13,446 nt of DNA from Euperipatoides rowelli (taxonomy: Eukaryota > Onychophora > Udeonychophora > Euonychophora > Peripatopsidae). The position numbers and the translations under genes are program-made. The stretch lies in the NCBI GenBank assembly GCA_003024985.2, contig PXIH01S0041798.1. One strand, given 5' to 3'. The notes under the pieces were generated by a model. That model was not told the origin of the DNA, made no database searches, and saw only the letters and a list, made by a program, of their open reading frames with translations. Positions 6,801-12,870 of this stretch are shown in pieces (positions within the stretch are counted from its first letter, which is position 1; each line of letters begins with the position of its first letter).

Positions 6801-8602
6801 ACTTTGAAATGCAAATAATTTATGTACACTAAAGTTTCTACACAACATCTAAGACTTTTGTAAAAGTATATTTAAAATACATACTCAAAATAAATTACAC
6901 AAACCTTGTATAAAAAAAATACAGGTTCCTAATTAATATTAATTTCAGTTTAATTTAAATCCTTCCAAAACCACGCTATTTTAAAGTTTTAATATGTGAA
7001 GGGAAAATTTTGGATCCCTTTTTAAGCATATTGAGCGCACGGAGGAGTGTGAGATTTGGCAGAGTTAAAGTTTATATGGAGAGGGAGTGCAATGAGCTAA
7101 GATTTATATATAAAATTAAAACATTCTTTGTTTAGCGTTGTGGGCGGCTTTTTACAAAGGAGTGGCAACTTTTTACAAGGAAATTTTCTTATTGGTCGAA
7201 TTTTGACCAACACTGAATTACTAGTATTAATTAATAAACTTATTACACTTTATATTAATTTAAATAACATTTTATGGTCAAATTAATGATATTTTAAACT
7301 TGAATTGAATCAAATATATAGGATTAATTAAAAAGGTATTTTAACATTAAGACAAATAAAACATCTTAATTCTAAAGTTAATAATTAGTTAAGTGCTTAG
7401 GTAAATATTATTTTTAATGATTATATTAGTTATTATTGAAGTTTCTGAATGAAATAAGTTCGCTGCCAAACTGTAATAAAATTTCTACCGACAATATAAG
7501 ATTACAAATGCATGTAACAATATAGAAATTGTATATAATGTAATGTCTTTATGTTGAAATGATTCTAAATAGTTTCAAATATTACAGATCTACAAATTGG
7601 ATTGAACTGAAATAATTACTAATGAGTTAAAAAAAATCAAAAAATATATTAGACTGTATTGAAAAATTTGTAAGTGCCACAATAATGCCTTTTGGATGTT
7701 AGAAAATAATTTTAAAAATCTGAAATTATCTTTGGTTTTAAATGTTGAAATGTTTGTAAGCATTCTAAATGAGATTATAAAGATATTACTTTTTAATTGA
7801 TCGTAATTTATTAGATTAACAGTTTAAGCTATAGTGCAGTTTTTGTTGTTGTTTTGCTTTTTTATTTGGGGGGGGGGGGTAAAGTTGACGATAGTTATTT
7901 AATATTTACACTGGGCTATCACAACAGTAAAGTCAGTGTTTTTTTTCTGATGGTACTCAACGATGTTCATTACCGACACTTTTTTTTTTAGCAATAGAAT
8001 AAACAAGGACTATCTATTTTTTCCATTTTTACTTCATAACAGCATGTGAGTACCCCTACCTTTTTCTTAGAAAAAAAAGGACTGAGTAAAATAATAAAAT
8101 GTTATAACTCCTCAGAAGAATACTTGAGTTGCCTTCAAACAAAACTTTTGTTTGAGAGCAATCTGATTTTTGTTCTGTGGAGATGCCACTTTTTATAAGT
8201 GTAAAATTGTATAAAGTTGGCAATATATTAGTAAAAAAACTAGCAAACAGCCTTAACTGTTCATAAACTTTAAATTATAAATTTATTTTAGTAAATTGAA
8301 CATATGTATTTAGTCATAATGTATTATGCTAATTTTTTAATTCTTTGATGTTGCATTTTTTTATATAGTTCATAGGAGGTCGGCACTTTTATATCCAAGC
8401 TTTCAAAGCTCTACGACATAAAACAGCCAACATGGATGTTTTAATCACACTAGCAACTACGATTGCTTACTTATATTCTGTGATTGTTGTGGTTGCAGCT
8501 ATGGCATTAAGGCTTGAGACAAGTCCCATGACATTCTTTGATACTCCACCAATGTTACTCATTTTTGTCTCTCTTGGAAGATATCTTGAACATATAGCAA
8601 AG
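670..8602 (+). CDS. ATP7: Copper-transporting P1B-type ATPase (ATP7A/B family), partial, four spliced exons
   Basis: Spliced coding segment joining 670-831, 4337-4416, 4561-4723 and 8369-8602 (639 nt, 213 residues, no stop, frame kept at every junction). ATP7 proteins pump Cu(I) from cytosolic chaperones into the trans-Golgi lumen or out of the cell, using ATP. Visible in order: the last heavy-metal-associated domain with GMTCASC, a linker, and about four membrane segments containing GG, NMDVLI and TFFDTPPM. The closest family match I recognise is human ATP7A/ATP7B, where the same motifs occur in the same order. All borders are GT/AG. Introns are 3505, 144 and 3645 bp, then more than 4.8 kb. 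Earlier metal-binding domains and all later catalytic domains (TGE, DKTG, SEHP) are outside the window. The family call is strong; ATP7A and ATP7B cannot be told apart because most invertebrates carry one pre-duplication gene. Confidence 0.95.
2373..2393. repeat. Microsatellite (TAA)7
   Basis: Seven uninterrupted TAA units. Confidence 0.95.
2510..2533. repeat. Direct repeat, left copy, flanking the RPLP2 copy
   Basis: CCAAATTT followed by TATTTAAAATACTGTT. It matches 3039-3064 apart from a two-base insertion there. On the - strand the AATAAA of the presumed P2 3' UTR falls inside this copy (about 2516-2522), with a run of seven A just downstream (T at 2495-2501 on +). Confidence 0.75.
2585..2907 (-). 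pseudogene. RPLP2: 60S acidic ribosomal protein P2 copy, 5'-incomplete and broken
   Basis: Read on the - strand, this matches P2, the small acidic protein of the ribosomal stalk that recruits elongation factors. From 2907 it reads [20 protein letters not shown], then [20 protein letters not shown] and [14 protein letters not shown], an Ala/Gly-rich hinge and APEAK, about 85 residues with no stop. Near 2651-2656 a one-base shift moves the frame. The charged tail then continues as EEKKKEESE, hits a TAA at 2621-2623 where a Glu codon is expected, and ends [11 protein letters not shown] plus a proper stop at 2585-2587. The first seven or so residues (MRYVAAY in the family) are missing; sequence before LLA is unrelated. 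No intron interrupts the body, which fits a 5'-truncated retrocopy. Alternatively it is a duplicated terminal exon, since TTTATTAG|CC at the 5' edge resembles a splice acceptor. It lies antisense inside ATP7. An assembly error could mimic one lesion but hardly both. Confidence 0.9.
3039..3064. repeat. Direct repeat, right copy, flanking the RPLP2 copy
   Basis: CCAAATTT, CT, then TATTTAAAATACTGTT: 24 of 26 positions shared with 2510-2533, same orientation, 529 bp away on the other side of the P2 pseudogene. Confidence 0.75.
3116..3196. repeat. Local direct and inverted repeat
   Basis: ATTTGAAAAAAAAAT occurs at 3116-3130 and again at 3166-3180, and ATGTCATCAA (about 3136-3145) is mirrored by TTGATGACAT (3187-3196). 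This may be a decayed foldback; low complexity makes it weak. Confidence 0.4.
3674..3930. repeat. Diverged local duplication, 143-bp offset
   Basis: The exact 15-mer TTGTGAGTACCACCC occurs at 3715-3729 and 3858-3872. Both copies are followed by a pyrimidine-rich tract, then CTTTTT and a match of the type ATTTTATCTTGAAA / ATTCCAACTTGAAA. They are preceded by loosely similar sequence (TTTTAAGATGCAACTCT against TTTAAAGATTCAATTCT). It looks like an old tandem duplication. Confidence 0.55.
4337..4416 (+). CDS. ATP7: ATP7 exon: linker between the last HMA domain and the first membrane helix
   Basis: A short 80-nt exon. It reads DMGFQASLF at its start, completing the HMA domain (compare LGFEASL in vertebrate ATP7), and continues to LEHKDSIKK, which parallels the LDHK-EIKQ segment before the first transmembrane helix. 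It enters in phase 0 and leaves in phase 2; the last lysine codon is split AA|G with the next exon. The donor is the strong AA|GTAAGT. The acceptor (TTGTTAAAG|GAT) lacks a good pyrimidine tract, so this exon may be weakly defined. Human ATP7B exon 6, as I recall it, is 77 nt with the same phases, so this copy has one extra codon. Confidence comes from the exact join in frame on both sides. Confidence 0.9.
4561..4723 (+). CDS. ATP7: ATP7 exon: first membrane segments and luminal loop
   Basis: 163 nt: one base finishing the split lysine codon, then 54 codons. The acceptor is a classic TTTGTTTATTTCAG; the donor is CAG|GTAAAA. The translation begins [14 protein letters not shown], the opening of transmembrane helix 1, runs through a short luminal loop containing [12 protein letters not shown], and resumes with [12 protein letters not shown]...STPVQ, the start of helix 2. 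It matches WKKSFLCSLVFGIP and IPGLSILNL in human ATP7B. The loop between helices 1 and 2 is where Met- and His-rich sequence helps copper release in vertebrate ATP7A; here it is short but carries four methionines. An ATG at 4544 in the same frame lies upstream in the intron tract and is not a start. Confidence 0.94.
5127..6172 (+). pseudogene. LINE reverse transcriptase fragment, multiple frameshifts and a stop
   Basis: Pieces in order: 5127-about 5275 gives [15 protein letters not shown], the catalytic motif A with its Asp. From about 5338 in another frame come [10 protein letters not shown] (motif B, usually QGS-LGP) and FVDDVTIS (motif C with the Asp pair; YADD or FADD is more common). A TAG at 5596-5598 interrupts, and the same frame continues to [16 protein letters not shown] further shift near 5680-5705 leads to [15 protein letters not shown] and [20 protein letters not shown] plus [14 protein letters not shown], the conserved LINE C-terminal segment. 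A last shift near 6089 gives [13 protein letters not shown] and a terminal TAG at 6170-6172. At least three frameshifts and one internal stop make it non-functional. Confidence 0.9.
6277..6295 (+). other. Stem-loop in the LINE 3' UTR
   Basis: ATGTAG and CTACAT pair across a 7-nt loop (CGTTAAT), about 40 nt before the tail. In many LINEs a 3' hairpin is recognised by the element's own reverse transcriptase; that role here is inferred from position only. Confidence 0.45.
6341..6383. repeat. Perfect 19-bp hairpin with 5-nt loop
   Basis: TGTATTAATAATATGTTGA at 6341-6359 and its exact reverse complement at 6365-6383, separated by TTATT. It begins about five bases after the LINE tail. The sequence is AT-rich, but a perfect 19-bp arm is more than expected by chance at such close spacing. 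Confidence 0.8.
7015..7210. other. GC-richer intronic patch with small repeats
   Basis: Contrasts with the surrounding AT-rich intron. It includes GAGCGCACGGAGGAGTG (about 7032), GTGGGCGGC, a near-tandem pair CTTTTTACAAAGGA / CTTTTTACAAGGA about 22 bp apart (7148-7182), and TTGGTC/GACCAA inverted across 7 nt (7192-7210). I do not recognise a gene or RNA here; it may be the remnant of an insertion. Confidence 0.35.
7868..7879. repeat. Homopolymer run of 12 G
   Basis: Uninterrupted G run in AT-rich intron sequence. It is prone to sequencing length error. Confidence 0.9.
8135..8155. repeat. Perfect short palindrome
   Basis: TCAAACAAAA and TTTTGTTTGA are perfect reverse complements around a single central C. 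Low complexity limits its meaning. Confidence 0.6.
8369..8602 (+). CDS. ATP7: ATP7 exon: membrane helices with copper-entry residues
   Basis: 78 codons, phase 0 at both ends, 234 nt, equal to human ATP7B exon 8 as I recall it. The acceptor is TTTTTTTATATAG and the donor AAG|GTAAAT. The translation begins [12 protein letters not shown]: the double glycine is the helix kink that forms the docking platform for the copper chaperone. [11 protein letters not shown] follows; its Met is the copper-entry methionine described for bacterial CopA. Then comes a hydrophobic helix (about residues 31-52 of the exon), TFFDTPPM, and [10 protein letters not shown], whose Glu is the second entry-site residue. 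All these residues are intact, so the pump's entry path looks functional. Vertebrates have GGW where this protein has GGR. An ATG at 8432 is the Met of NMD, not a start. The following exon (SKTSEALAKL in vertebrates) is not visible before 13446. Confidence 0.96.
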
Positions 8603-8678
8603 GTAAATCGTAGATAAGAATTATTTTTTAAAAAAAGTAGTTAAAATATATCCATAATTAAAATTAATATTACATACT

Positions 8679-8805
8679 ACAATTTAAGGTATTAAAAAAA
8701 ATTAATTTACATCATTTTAAACTCAATTTAAAATTGATTTACTAATCAGTTTTAAATTTCATTTAAAATGATGTAAATTAGTTTTTTTTTGATACCTTAA
8801 ATTGT
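8679..8805. repeat. 127-bp foldback element, 60-bp arms, 6-nt loop
   Basis: The left arm 8679-8738 begins ACAATTTAAGGTATTAAAA; the right arm 8745-8805 ends ATACCTTAAATTGT and is its reverse complement with only about six mismatches and one indel. The loop is TTACTA. The outer 14 bp are identical. It lies 76 nt after the ATP7 splice donor at 8602. Size, shape and high AT content fit a miniature foldback or palindromic MITE; no clear target duplication is seen at the ends. Confidence 0.88.
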
Positions 8806-8879
8806 TAGTAATTTAATTGTCACTAATTTATGGTTTAACATCCCTCACTTTCATCTTGCATCCACATCTACACTAATTT

Positions 8880-9315
8880 AGGGGAGACCGGTACAAGGTG
8901 GACACGGTATATAGAGGGACTTTTGTTCCTCCCATTTCCTGTCCATTTGCACTGAACATTTTATCTCCAGTAGTGCTTTATGACCTTCCAAATTAAGTGT
9001 GAAGTTATTTTCATTTCTACTACATTGTTTGTTTTGCTCAAATTTGAACCTGGAGTTAAAAACTTGAATTTTTTTTTTTTTTTTAAATTTTGTATTTTGT
9101 TATAACCACTAAGATAATGTAGATTTAAATGTGAGAACTTTTTTCTAACTTCTTTCACAATTTTTGCCTGCATGAAACCTATTTCAAGTGTCAAGTTTAA
9201 ACAGGGTAAAAAATGAAATTTAAAAATTTTCCTATACATCGTATGTAGTGGGACAGATTTTTGTGGTAGGCTATAAGGTGGGACAATGTGGTATATAGAG
9301 GGATTTTGGTATAAA
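8880..9315. repeat. Pair of related repeat units bounding an unidentified insertion
   Basis: At about 8893-8925 the sequence reads AAGGTGGACACGGTATATAG, then AGGGACTTTT. At about 9275-9308 it reads AAGGTGGGACAATGTGGTAT, then ATAGAGGGATTTT. Both are preceded by a GGTACA or GGCTATA-type word, and further GTGGGACA and GGTATAAAGTG words occur at 9249-9318. The copies are direct and about 382 bp apart, enclosing AT-rich sequence with a 22-T run near 9068. They look like subterminal or internal repeats of a transposable element, family not identified. A 120-residue open frame on the - strand (8961-9323) spans it but shows no domain. Confidence 0.5.
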
Positions 9316-9377
9316 GTGAGCAACTTAATTTTATTTTAATTACTTGTAATAGGTCTATTGACCTACACAATATCCTG

Positions 9378-9393
9378 TAAATAAATAAATAAA
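9378..9393. repeat. Short microsatellite (TAAA)4
   Basis: Four TAAA units. Confidence 0.85.
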
Positions 9394-9718
9394 TTCAGCA
9401 AAGTTTAACAGTAATAATTTCAATTTTCGTGGGCTAAAACATAACCACAAAGAATACCAGTGTAAATGGGTCAAGGGAAAGTGGTTCCAAGAGGATAAAA
9501 TGAGTCCCAAATAAAATTAAAATAAGCCTGCTCTGATGAGTATGTCAGCTATATTATTTTAGATTTATTACTTTTAAATCAGTTATGGTTACCAAATGTA
9601 ATATTTTTTCAAGTGCCTTACGACAGTTGCACATTGTTTTTCTTTCATTTTTTTTTTTTGCTTTCATTAGCAATGAAATTAAATTTATCGATCCTTTTCC
9701 TTAATGTACCAAATGTTT

Positions 9719-9857
9719 AAGTTATGGATCATTTTTAAATAAAATTATATCAAAATTAATTGAAAAAATAAATAAAATTTATGTTTTTATTCTAAGGCCT
9801 TGTTTTATTTTTCAATTAAATTTGATGCAATTTTAATTAAAAATTATCCCTAACCTC
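9719..9857. repeat. Imperfect foldback, arms of about 50 bp
   Basis: The left arm (about 9719-9770) contains ATTTTTAAATAAAATTATAT, then CAAAATTAATTGAAAAA. The reverse complement of the right arm (about 9802-9857) contains ATTTTTAATTAAAATTGCAT, then CAAATTTAATTGAAAAA. Agreement is roughly 85% over 42 bp, weaker beyond (TTATGGAT against TTAGGGAT). Just outside the right arm is a CCCTAACC...CCCTACCCTTACCC patch. It is probably a decayed MITE-like element. Confidence 0.6.
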
Positions 9858-9874
9858 GACCCTACCCTTACCCA
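9848..9874. repeat. Degenerate CCCTAA-like tract
   Basis: CCCTAACCTCGACCCTACCC followed by TTACCC: four imperfect copies of a C-rich hexamer resembling the TTAGGG telomere repeat complement. It is at the edge of the foldback at 9719-9857, so it is more likely an element terminus than an old telomere. Confidence 0.4.
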
Positions 9875-11297
9875 AGGTATAAAGGACCAATAGAATTTCA
9901 TTCGCTTGTAAATGAAAGGAAAGCAAAGATGTGTGTAGCTGTCAGTTGGCACTTGTCCAATTATTGTCTGCTAGTCTCTGTTATAATTGATATTGCAGGC
10001 TACATTTTCATGATTTTGAATCTTAAAATATGTTATAATTATGTAAGCTTAAATAAATTATTATTATAAATAGCTTTAATTGGCTGATATCCTAAAAATC
10101 TTGAATATATTACACAAAAAATTACTTATAATAGGCCTACAGTGTGTGCCCTATTGGAAACTATATGATTGCAAATGTTTGCTGTCTTATGCGGAAGTAA
10201 TAACTTTCAAGAACATTGAAGTTAAGTTTAAATTGTCTCGTAACAGCATTATCATACTATATACCATAGGTGTTCCCCTTAATACCGGGCCCGTTTTGTC
10301 TAGTAAAAATAAATTTAAAAATCTAAAAAAAAATTGTATATTAAATAGATAGCTATATATTGAGATAATAACCACTTTGATAATTCAAAACATTTTTTAA
10401 ATATTACAGTTTTAAAAACTTTGTTCCAATATATACCGCGCTCCTCTATCCTATGTATTATTTATTTATAAATGGCTGGGTTTTTTTTTTTTTTTTCATG
10501 TTTATCATTATTAAATGAGATCATTGCTGGCCTAGTAGCCTTTCTCTGTTATTCTTTCCTTATAACCCTGTAATACAATGTTTGGCAATTTATCATACTC
10601 TAGCTAGTGGCTTAAGTAATCAGTAACATTATTGTCATAACAGTTCAATAGGGATTGTGTTCCAGTTTTAAAATATTACAAGAATCATATTTTGGAAGAT
10701 GTTTCAAATATCATTCTCGTTTGTTTCTGTTTATTACTGAATCGGATCACAAATAAGCTAAAATAAATGCAGAATTTAATACTACAAAATTAGCAATATA
10801 TCAGCTTTGTAACTTGTACAATTGTTTTCAAATAAATTTTAAATCGGAGATTTTTCTCATTTTTTCTACAAAATAACTGCTTTTAGACATTAAACCAATT
10901 TAATATAATTAAATATTAATAAAAAATACAATTTTTAATTTTTACTATTTTTTTTTTGTTAATGCTATTTTTTTTAATATATTTAAGATTAATAAGATTA
11001 TTATAATTTTTAAAATAATGAACATCTAAATTGTGCAACAATTAAAAAATATATTTGCTGTATTAAAATTTTATAGTAAAAATATCCTCTACTCTGCCTC
11101 CACTTGTTCAGATCAATCATTTGTAAATGTAAAGTAGAATTAAATTTTTAGAAAATTAAAGTAATTAACTAGGCTGTATTTTAATTTTACATTGTCTCTG
11201 CATGTGTGTAAACTACAGTGACTATATATGTTTTAAACGCCACCAAATGGCAATAAAGAGAAACTTATTCAAGAACCTGCCTCAATATTTACGATCC

Positions 11298-11305
11298 ATC
11301 TAATC
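11298..11305. repeat. hAT target-site duplication, left
   Basis: ATCTAATC, identical to 12446-12453 at the other end of the element. Eight bases is the standard hAT duplication length. Confidence 0.95.
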
Positions 11306-11345
11306 CAGGGATACTCAACCTTTTTTCCCCCCGGGCCACATACAT
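11306..11345 (+). repeat. hAT terminal inverted repeat, left
   Basis: CAGGGATACTCAACCT, then a T/C run and CCGGGCCACATAC. It pairs with the right end with two mismatches in the first 16 bases and a short indel beyond. Confidence 0.92.
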
Positions 11346-11675
11346 GTGTTTGCGGGCCGCAACAAAGGGCGTCAACAGAAAAAATTTCAGGGGGGAGGGG
11401 GAGTATTTTGATAAGCTTTTTTTTTTTTTGGTTTTATGGACATTTTGATAACCATTGTCACATGAAAAAAGGGAGAACTAGGAGAATGTTTCTTTTTGCT
11501 TTGTTTTATTATGAATTATGTTGTTAATATGGTCTGCAATTTTCTAACTGCAATTTATTGAATGATTTATTGACATTTTGGATTTTGTTACTGTTTTCTA
11601 TCAATCAATTTGATGTATTATATCTTATAATGGATTATTAAAACATGAAAAACTTTACTTGATCCAAACATTCAT

Positions 11676-11972
11676 TTAAATATTAACATATGATGCTCGT
11701 GTCACTGTTGCTTCTTGTAGGATCGCCACNTAAATAACATTTTGTTGTTGCAATGATTTCTTGAAGAAAGTTAATTTTTCACGTCTTATTAAAGACACAG
11801 GAGCAAAAGTATAATGACAATCAAGGCTAAATATTTTTTAAATACTTTCTCGACAAATCAAACATGTTACGAAACCTTTTTTATTTAACACAACAAAATA
11901 TTTTTCTTCCCTGTTATCTTGAAACACTCTATTTTCATCAGATATTTTTCGTTTGTTGTTTGAAGATGTCAT
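11676..11972 (-). pseudogene. hAT transposase N-terminal remnant (BED-finger type)
   Basis: Starts at an ATG (11972) and reads MTSSNNKRKISDENRVFQ, EEKYFVV and VTCLICRESI, then a TAA (codon 45, 11838-11840). The same frame continues with a possible zinc-ligand histidine (DCHYTFAP), RREKLTFFKKSLQQQNV, an ambiguous TAN codon (11732-11730), TVTRASYV, and a stop at 11676-11678. The order K-RK--DENR-F, EKYFF, CLIC-ES, KLKKSL--QQ, RASY is that of the N-terminus of hAT transposases related to the host genes ZBED5, FAM200 and GTF2IRD2, where the CxxC is the first half of a DNA-binding zinc finger. No later transposase domain was found in the element. Family assignment is from memory of these motifs. 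Confidence 0.82.
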
Positions 11973-12408
11973 TATGAGTGTTTAAATAAACTTTAAAAAG
12001 GACATTACAAAACAACTGCAATTTTTTTTAACCACTTATGATATACAAAACTATAATATTATATGTTTAAATCACTATAAGTCTCTTATAATAAACAAAA
12101 CAGTTACTCATGTAAATACGTACCAAGTACTGCATGCACATTAGTGCCTATCCTGCGCAAGCATGGAATTATGAACTATGAACTTTGTATGCGCATATAC
12201 ACTACTTAAGTTCAATATTTTTTTTTAAAAGAAACAAACCAGACTAGAATGGGTCTGTCCATGAAACTAATTATTTTAAACAGTGTAAAATGATTATTTT
12301 GCTCTTTGAGTTCTAAANAATTTAATTTAGCTTATAGAGTAATTTCAAGATTTTAAAAATTTGAAAATTCATCTCTTCGTTTCGGGCCGCATGTAAAAGC
12401 TTGTCAGG

Positions 12409-12445
12409 ACGCATGTGGCTCGCGGGGGCAGGTTGAGTATGACTG
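12409..12445 (-). repeat. hAT terminal inverted repeat, right
   Basis: Read inward on the - strand: CAGTCATACTCAACCTGCCC, then CCGCGAGCCACATGC, matching the left repeat. Confidence 0.92.
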
Positions 12446-12453
12446 ATCTAATC
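12446..12453. repeat. hAT target-site duplication, right
   Basis: ATCTAATC, exact copy of 11298-11305. Confidence 0.95.
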
Positions 12454-12870
12454 TGTTTATATCAGCTGTTAACTATATTTAATTTTAGGTGCTTATTTCT
12501 TTTAAAACAAATTAATAATGACATAAACAAGAGGAAAAATTTATTTGAGATCAAAATATTTTTTATATAAAAAGTTCACTTTTTTTTTTTCAAATAGGAT
12601 AAATTCAAGGATAGAACGCCTGCCCACTAAATATTTTGATTCACTAACCAATTCTTAGTTTTGCTAGTCACTTTGATGTCAAATTATGAATATTTTTCAT
12701 AAAAACTTTAGTATAGGTCAGAACATTGCATATTATATATCTCATTTTTATGAGAATTTTGAAAGCAAATCAAATCTTCATTTAAATTAAATGTTTCATA
12801 AATAAAATTTTATTAGTATATTTGTTTTCCTTTTATTCTTTTCTCCATCCAAGAAATAAATGTTTTGCTC

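Larger units (their letters stand above)
4724..8368. other. ATP7 intron (3645 bp)
   Basis: Runs from donor GTAAAA to acceptor TATATAG. It contains a truncated LINE (about 5124-6335) and the hairpin at 6341-6383. Stretch 4724-5120 is AT-rich with nothing recognised. Stretch 6384-8368 has no coding similarity; it includes a somewhat GC-richer patch at about 7015-7210, a 12-G run at 7868-7879 and a small palindrome at 8135-8155. Confidence 0.85.
11306..12445 (-). mobile_element. hAT-superfamily DNA transposon, internally deleted, 1140 bp
   Basis: Terminal inverted repeats begin CAGGGATACTCAACCT on the left and end AGGTTGAGTATGACTG on the right. Both continue inward into CGGGCCACAT/ATGTGGCTCG-type sequence with extra GGGCCGC subterminal words, typical of hAT elements whose ends resemble CAGGGGTGCTCAACC. 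It is bounded by perfect 8-bp duplications ATCTAATC. The interior retains the first part of a transposase on the - strand (11676-11972), so strand is given as -. The rest of the transposase is missing, making this a non-autonomous deletion derivative. Two ambiguous bases (11730, 12318) lie in it. Ends and duplications are intact; the reading frame is not, suggesting moderate age. Confidence 0.95.

Noticed and set aside
8961-9323. 120-residue open frame on the - strand
   Set aside because: Spans the 8880-9315 repeat region, includes a poly-Lys run made by a poly-T tract, and shows no domain. Probably chance.
9848-9874. Interstitial telomere array
   Set aside because: Only four imperfect hexamers, attached to a foldback element; too short and irregular for a telomere relic.
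10080-10352. 90-residue open frame on the + strand and its antisense shadow
   Set aside because: No domain or splice context; ends in a Lys/Asn-rich low-complexity tail.
12480-12640. Candidate next ATP7 exon after AATTTTAG or CAAATAG
   Set aside because: Translations after both AGs hit stops quickly and do not resemble KTSEALAKLMSLQ or any ATP7 segment.
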